Shown: positions 30,846 through 32,619 of the stretch, piece after piece
How the letters are laid out: each line of letters begins with the position of its first letter
How positions within the stretch are numbered: position 1 is the first letter of the stretch
Position numbers and translations under genes: made by a program
The notes under the pieces: generated by a model
What the model was told of the DNA's origin: nothing
What the model saw: the letters and a program-made list of their open reading frames with translations, nothing else
Databases searched by the model: none
NCBI GenBank assembly: GCA_003219195.1
Contig: QHPX01000090.1
Location: 1-32,619 of the forward strand
Source of the DNA: Verrucomicrobiota bacterium
Lineage (GTDB): Bacteria > Verrucomicrobiota > Verrucomicrobiia > Chthoniobacterales > UBA10450
Direction of reading: 5' to 3'
Length of the DNA: 32,619 nt

Positions 30846-31958
30846 TTAGCGGTCAAATTTGCGATGAACCCAAACGCTGTTCACGATTCCGAGCCCGAAC
30901 ATAATCATGAGCACAAATGAGCCGCTGTAACTGATGAGGGGCAATGGAACACCGGTGATGGGCAACATCGAGATCGTCATGCCGACGTTCTGGAAGATGT
31001 GCGTGAAGATGAGCGTGGTGACGCCGATAACAAGCAGTAAACCGAATTGATCGCCCGCGAAAAACGCAACGAAGAGACAGGTGAGAAGAAGCAAGGCGAA
31101 CGCACCAATGAGCAAGACGCCACCGACAAAGCCCCACTGCTCACCGATAGCGGAAAAAATATAGTCGTTATGTACGGCGGTGGCCGGCAAAAAGCCGAGT
31201 TCGATCTGGGTGTTCGGCGCTTTGAATCCTTTGCCAGACCACCCGCCCGAGCCGATGGCGATGAGCGATTGGTTGATCGCCCAGGACGCGCCTTGTTTAT
31301 CAATCTCCGGATTGATGAAGGCGGTGATCCGTTGCTGCTGATACGGTTTTAAGCCGAGATTGATGGCGATTGGGATGAAAGCGAGCCCGATTAGAATGAT
31401 GCAGATCAGATAGCGCAATGGAAGACCGGCGACGAACAAAAGCGCCAGGAGTACCGGTATCCAGATAATGCATTCACCGAGATCGGGCTGCATTAGAATT
31501 AAAAGCGTGGGCGCTCCCACAATGGCGCCGCACAAGAGGAGCCGAAGCATCGGATGCATTTGGCGAAACTGACTCAAGAACAAGGCGAGGACCATGATGC
31601 CTGCGACCACAGCGAGCTGCGCGGGCTGAAAGTTGAGTGGCCCAAGATGCAGCCAGCTGCGCGCGCCGTAAACCTTTGAGCCGATAAACTTCGTGAGAAC
31701 GAGAAAGAAAAGGCCGGCCAGATACATCGGTAATGCGCCCCAGCGAATCCAGCGATAATCGATCAGGCTGGTGATCATGAAAGCGCAGAAACCAACCGCG
31801 ACCCAGTTTGCCTGTTTGCGCCAAAACTCCGCTGCGACGGAATCTTCGCGCATATAGGTCGCGCTGTAGATTGCCACCACACCGAAGATCGCGAGCGCGA
31901 GCATGTTCGCGAGAAGAAGCCAGTTAAGGCCGAGTAATTTTCGAAGAAATGGCGTCAT
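30846..31958 (-). CDS. rodA: Rod-shape-determining peptidoglycan glycosyltransferase (SEDS family)
   Basis: The 370-residue membrane protein has ten hydrophobic segments and SEDS signatures: GARSWLHLGPLNFQPAQLAVVAGIM, LMQPDLGECIIWIP with the essential Asp, GFKAPNTQIELGFLPATAVHNDYIFSAIGEQWGF, and NVGMTISMLPITGVPLPLISYSGS near the C-terminus. It polymerises lipid II for elongation and works with a class B PBP2 and MreB. The ATG at 31958 gives a normal N-terminus; the frame extends to a GTG at 31985. No mre or pbp2 gene is visible; mrdB/rodA usually follows mrdA upstream, but upstream here is a 355-bp non-coding stretch. Confidence 0.95.
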   Translation of the reverse strand: MTPFLRKLLGLNWLLLANMLALAIFGVVAIYSATYMREDSVAAEFWRKQANWVAVGFCAFMITSLIDYRWIRWGALPMYLAGLFFLVLTKFIGSKVYGARSWLHLGPLNFQPAQLAVVAGIMVLALFLSQFRQMHPMLRLLLCGAIVGAPTLLILMQPDLGECIIWIPVLLALLFVAGLPLRYLICIILIGLAFIPIAINLGLKPYQQQRITAFINPEIDKQGASWAINQSLIAIGSGGWSGKGFKAPNTQIELGFLPATAVHNDYIFSAIGEQWGFVGGVLLIGAFALLLLTCLFVAFFAGDQFGLLLVIGVTTLIFTHIFQNVGMTISMLPITGVPLPLISYSGSFVLMIMFGLGIVNSVWVHRKFDR

Positions 31959-32247
31959 GATTTGATCTCGCTTGATTGCCGGCACATTGGCCGGGAAACG
32001 AGAAAGATTATACGCATGTTCCGTTCCTCGTAAATCGCCGCCATGTGGTGGAAAAGTTAGCTGGGAAGCCCGACTGAACCCCTGGCTTTGGCAGCGAAGT
32101 CACAAGGGATAAAAGATCGACAATATTATTATAAAAGCCGGGGAGAGACCACATTAGCCAGATTGTAGTTCTTGGGAGCCTCTGTATTTTTAAATGGTTT
32201 ATGGTAAGTGAGTTATAGATTAAAAAACAAATAATCAACGCCTTCTC
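31959..32247. other. AT-rich intergenic region between rodA and the SprT-like gene
   Basis: This divergent spacer has a marked AT-rich part (about 32110-32245). It carries one AAGATCGACA motif (32113-32122). A minus-strand frame (32008-32238) exists but shows no family resemblance and biased composition, so I do not call it. A rodA promoter on the minus strand should lie here; I could not identify it with confidence. Confidence 0.5.
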
Positions 32248-32275
32248 TTGTCAGCTTGTCAAAGGCCACTAAAAT
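32248..32275 (+). promoter_or_regulatory. Candidate sigma-70-type promoter for the SprT-like gene
   Basis: A -35 TTGTCA (32248-32253), 16-bp spacer and -10 TAAAAT (32270-32275) lie about 40 bp upstream of the ATG at 32314, followed by an AGGGGAT ribosome binding site. Spacing and position fit. Confidence 0.5.
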
Positions 32276-32313
32276 GCTTTCCTCCTCGTTCGTTGCAGTT
32301 AGGGGATCGAGAA

Positions 32314-32619
32314 ATGGCCAAGAAAACAAAACGGAAGCTCGCCCATCCAAAACTGCCGATGCAACGTCAGTTGAATCTGCGGCATGAGGGAAAGTATTTC
32401 GATCTACACCCGATTTTTGATCAATTAAACGAACGCTATTTCCGCGGACGTCTTCGAGGTTACAAGGTGATGTGGGGCCGCCGACGGAAACATCGGCCGA
32501 GGGAATATTTTATCTTTGGAACCATTCAGGAAGAAGACCAGGTGATTCGAATCAATCCATTACTCGACCAGCCGTTCGTGCCCCTTTGGTTTCTGCGTTA
32601 CGTGCTTTATCACGAGATG
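32314..32619 (+). CDS. SprT-like metallopeptidase, N-terminal part
   Basis: The first 102 codons are in the window; the gene runs off the right edge. It starts MAKKTKRKLAHPKLPMQRQ. The core FDQLNERYFRGRLRGYKVMWGRR, then FIFGTIQEEDQVIRINPLLDQPFVPLWFLRYVLYHEM, matches SprT/wss-type proteins, in which YHExLH is the zinc-binding HExxH; the window ends within it (HEM). Family members cleave proteins crosslinked to DNA in eukaryotes (Spartan); bacterial roles are little known. An AGGGGAT sequence precedes the ATG by about 10 nt. Confidence 0.8.
   Translation, partial: MAKKTKRKLAHPKLPMQRQLNLRHEGKYFDLHPIFDQLNERYFRGRLRGYKVMWGRRRKHRPREYFIFGTIQEEDQVIRINPLLDQPFVPLWFLRYVLYHEM

Larger units (their letters stand above)
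660..32122. repeat. Dispersed short motif AAGATCGACA(A/T), 26 copies (uptake-sequence-like)
   Basis: Exact AGATCGACA/TGTCGATCT copies begin (10-mer coordinate) at 660, 11403, 11861, 15785, 17360, 17990, 18599, 22525, 23169, 23376, 23549, 25416 and 32113 in plus orientation, and at 1841, 3077, 10307, 12038, 14936, 20785, 21161, 22547, 22640, 22925, 29289, 30215 and 30669 in minus orientation. Nineteen are the full AAGATCGACA; other first bases are T (4), C, G, G. Near copies with one change are at 15944, 18941, 22607 and 30021. Twenty-two lie in genes, four in or at the edge of spacers. In coding regions they give Lys-Ile-Asp, Asp-Arg-Gln/His, Arg-Ser-Thr or Val-Asp-Leu, so all frames are used. 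Confidence 0.88.

Noticed and set aside
660-32122. The AGATCGACA motif as a Chi or KOPS type polar site
   Set aside because: Those motifs are strongly biased to one strand along a replichore; here orientation is 13 to 13. A window that happened to span a terminus could hide a bias, but no shift along the window is seen.
660-32122. The motif as a by-product of common Lys-Ile-Asp or Val-Asp-Leu codons
   Set aside because: It occurs in several frames with different amino acids and in spacers, always with the same third-position choices, so codon bias alone does not explain it.
32008-32238. Minus-strand frame in the rodA upstream spacer
   Set aside because: Composition follows the AT-rich DNA; no conserved features, and the frame covers likely promoter sequence.

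Overview
The window looks like a chromosomal segment of a moderately GC-rich soil-type bacterium, most likely Verrucomicrobiota (Chthoniobacterales/Spartobacteria-like). This assignment is an inference from gene content and style (separate coaC and coaB, RNase HIII, a HemQ-type enzyme, a DUF6580 protein, a Dxs with GDAAF-type motifs, many small palindromic intergenic repeats); no 16S gene is present to prove it. Most of it is core housekeeping sequence with small accessory or decaying patches.

Layout. 1-2995 (minus): pyruvate dehydrogenase operon (DUF6580 membrane protein, pdhA, pdhB, start of the E2 gene). 3134-5844 (minus): rpsT, an L,D-transpeptidase and a cellulose-synthase-like glycosyltransferase. 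6080-8607 (plus): a hybrid sensor kinase whose sensor domain is interrupted by a frameshift. 8637-10973 (minus): HU/IHF protein, a poorly conserved or decaying receiver-like locus, RNase HIII. 11058-12092 (plus): mutY, convergent with a frameshifted SLC13/ArsB-type transporter (12049-13291, minus). 13399-16221 (plus): yicC, gmk, coaC, coaB, followed by a 19-residue lysine/arginine-rich micro-ORF with a good ribosome binding site and a strong terminator. 16568-20033 (plus): inositol monophosphatase, ispF, cysS, a left-handed beta-helix acyltransferase. 20062-21954 (minus): tRNA-Ser(GGA), hemQ, a rhomboid-like membrane protein without the protease motif. 22143-24099 (plus): gcvT, gcvH, a SnoaL-like secreted protein. 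24100-25145: a gene graveyard (YdeI-family stub, receiver domain without a clear start, DUF1345 fragment). 25161-28819 (plus): xseB, dxs, a four-helix-bundle (S23-type) cassette framed by inverted heptamer repeats, an ABC ATPase. 28816-31958 (minus): small winged-helix-like protein, YeeZ-type epimerase, scpA, rodA. 32314-end (plus): start of a SprT-like metallopeptidase.

The most striking signal is not a gene. The 9-mer AGATCGACA (or its complement TGTCGATCT) occurs 26 times by hand count in 32.6 kb, against about 0.25 expected by chance. Nineteen copies share the 10-mer AAGATCGACA, the next base is A or T in 25 of 26, and the two orientations are exactly balanced (13/13). Copies lie in all reading frames of unrelated genes and in intergenic DNA, and one pair in gcvT forms a perfect 15-bp inverted repeat. 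Density (about one per 1.25 kb), lack of strand bias and the inverted pair resemble DNA uptake sequences of Pasteurellaceae and Neisseriaceae. I propose a DNA-uptake-sequence-like system here; I do not know of one described in this phylum and cannot search.

A second layer is a family of palindromic REP/BIME-like elements (two hairpins between CTGTAGCGGC-like ends, stems varied but always compensated). One supplies the last 22 codons of pdhA. Heptamer tandem tracts form a third repeat class.
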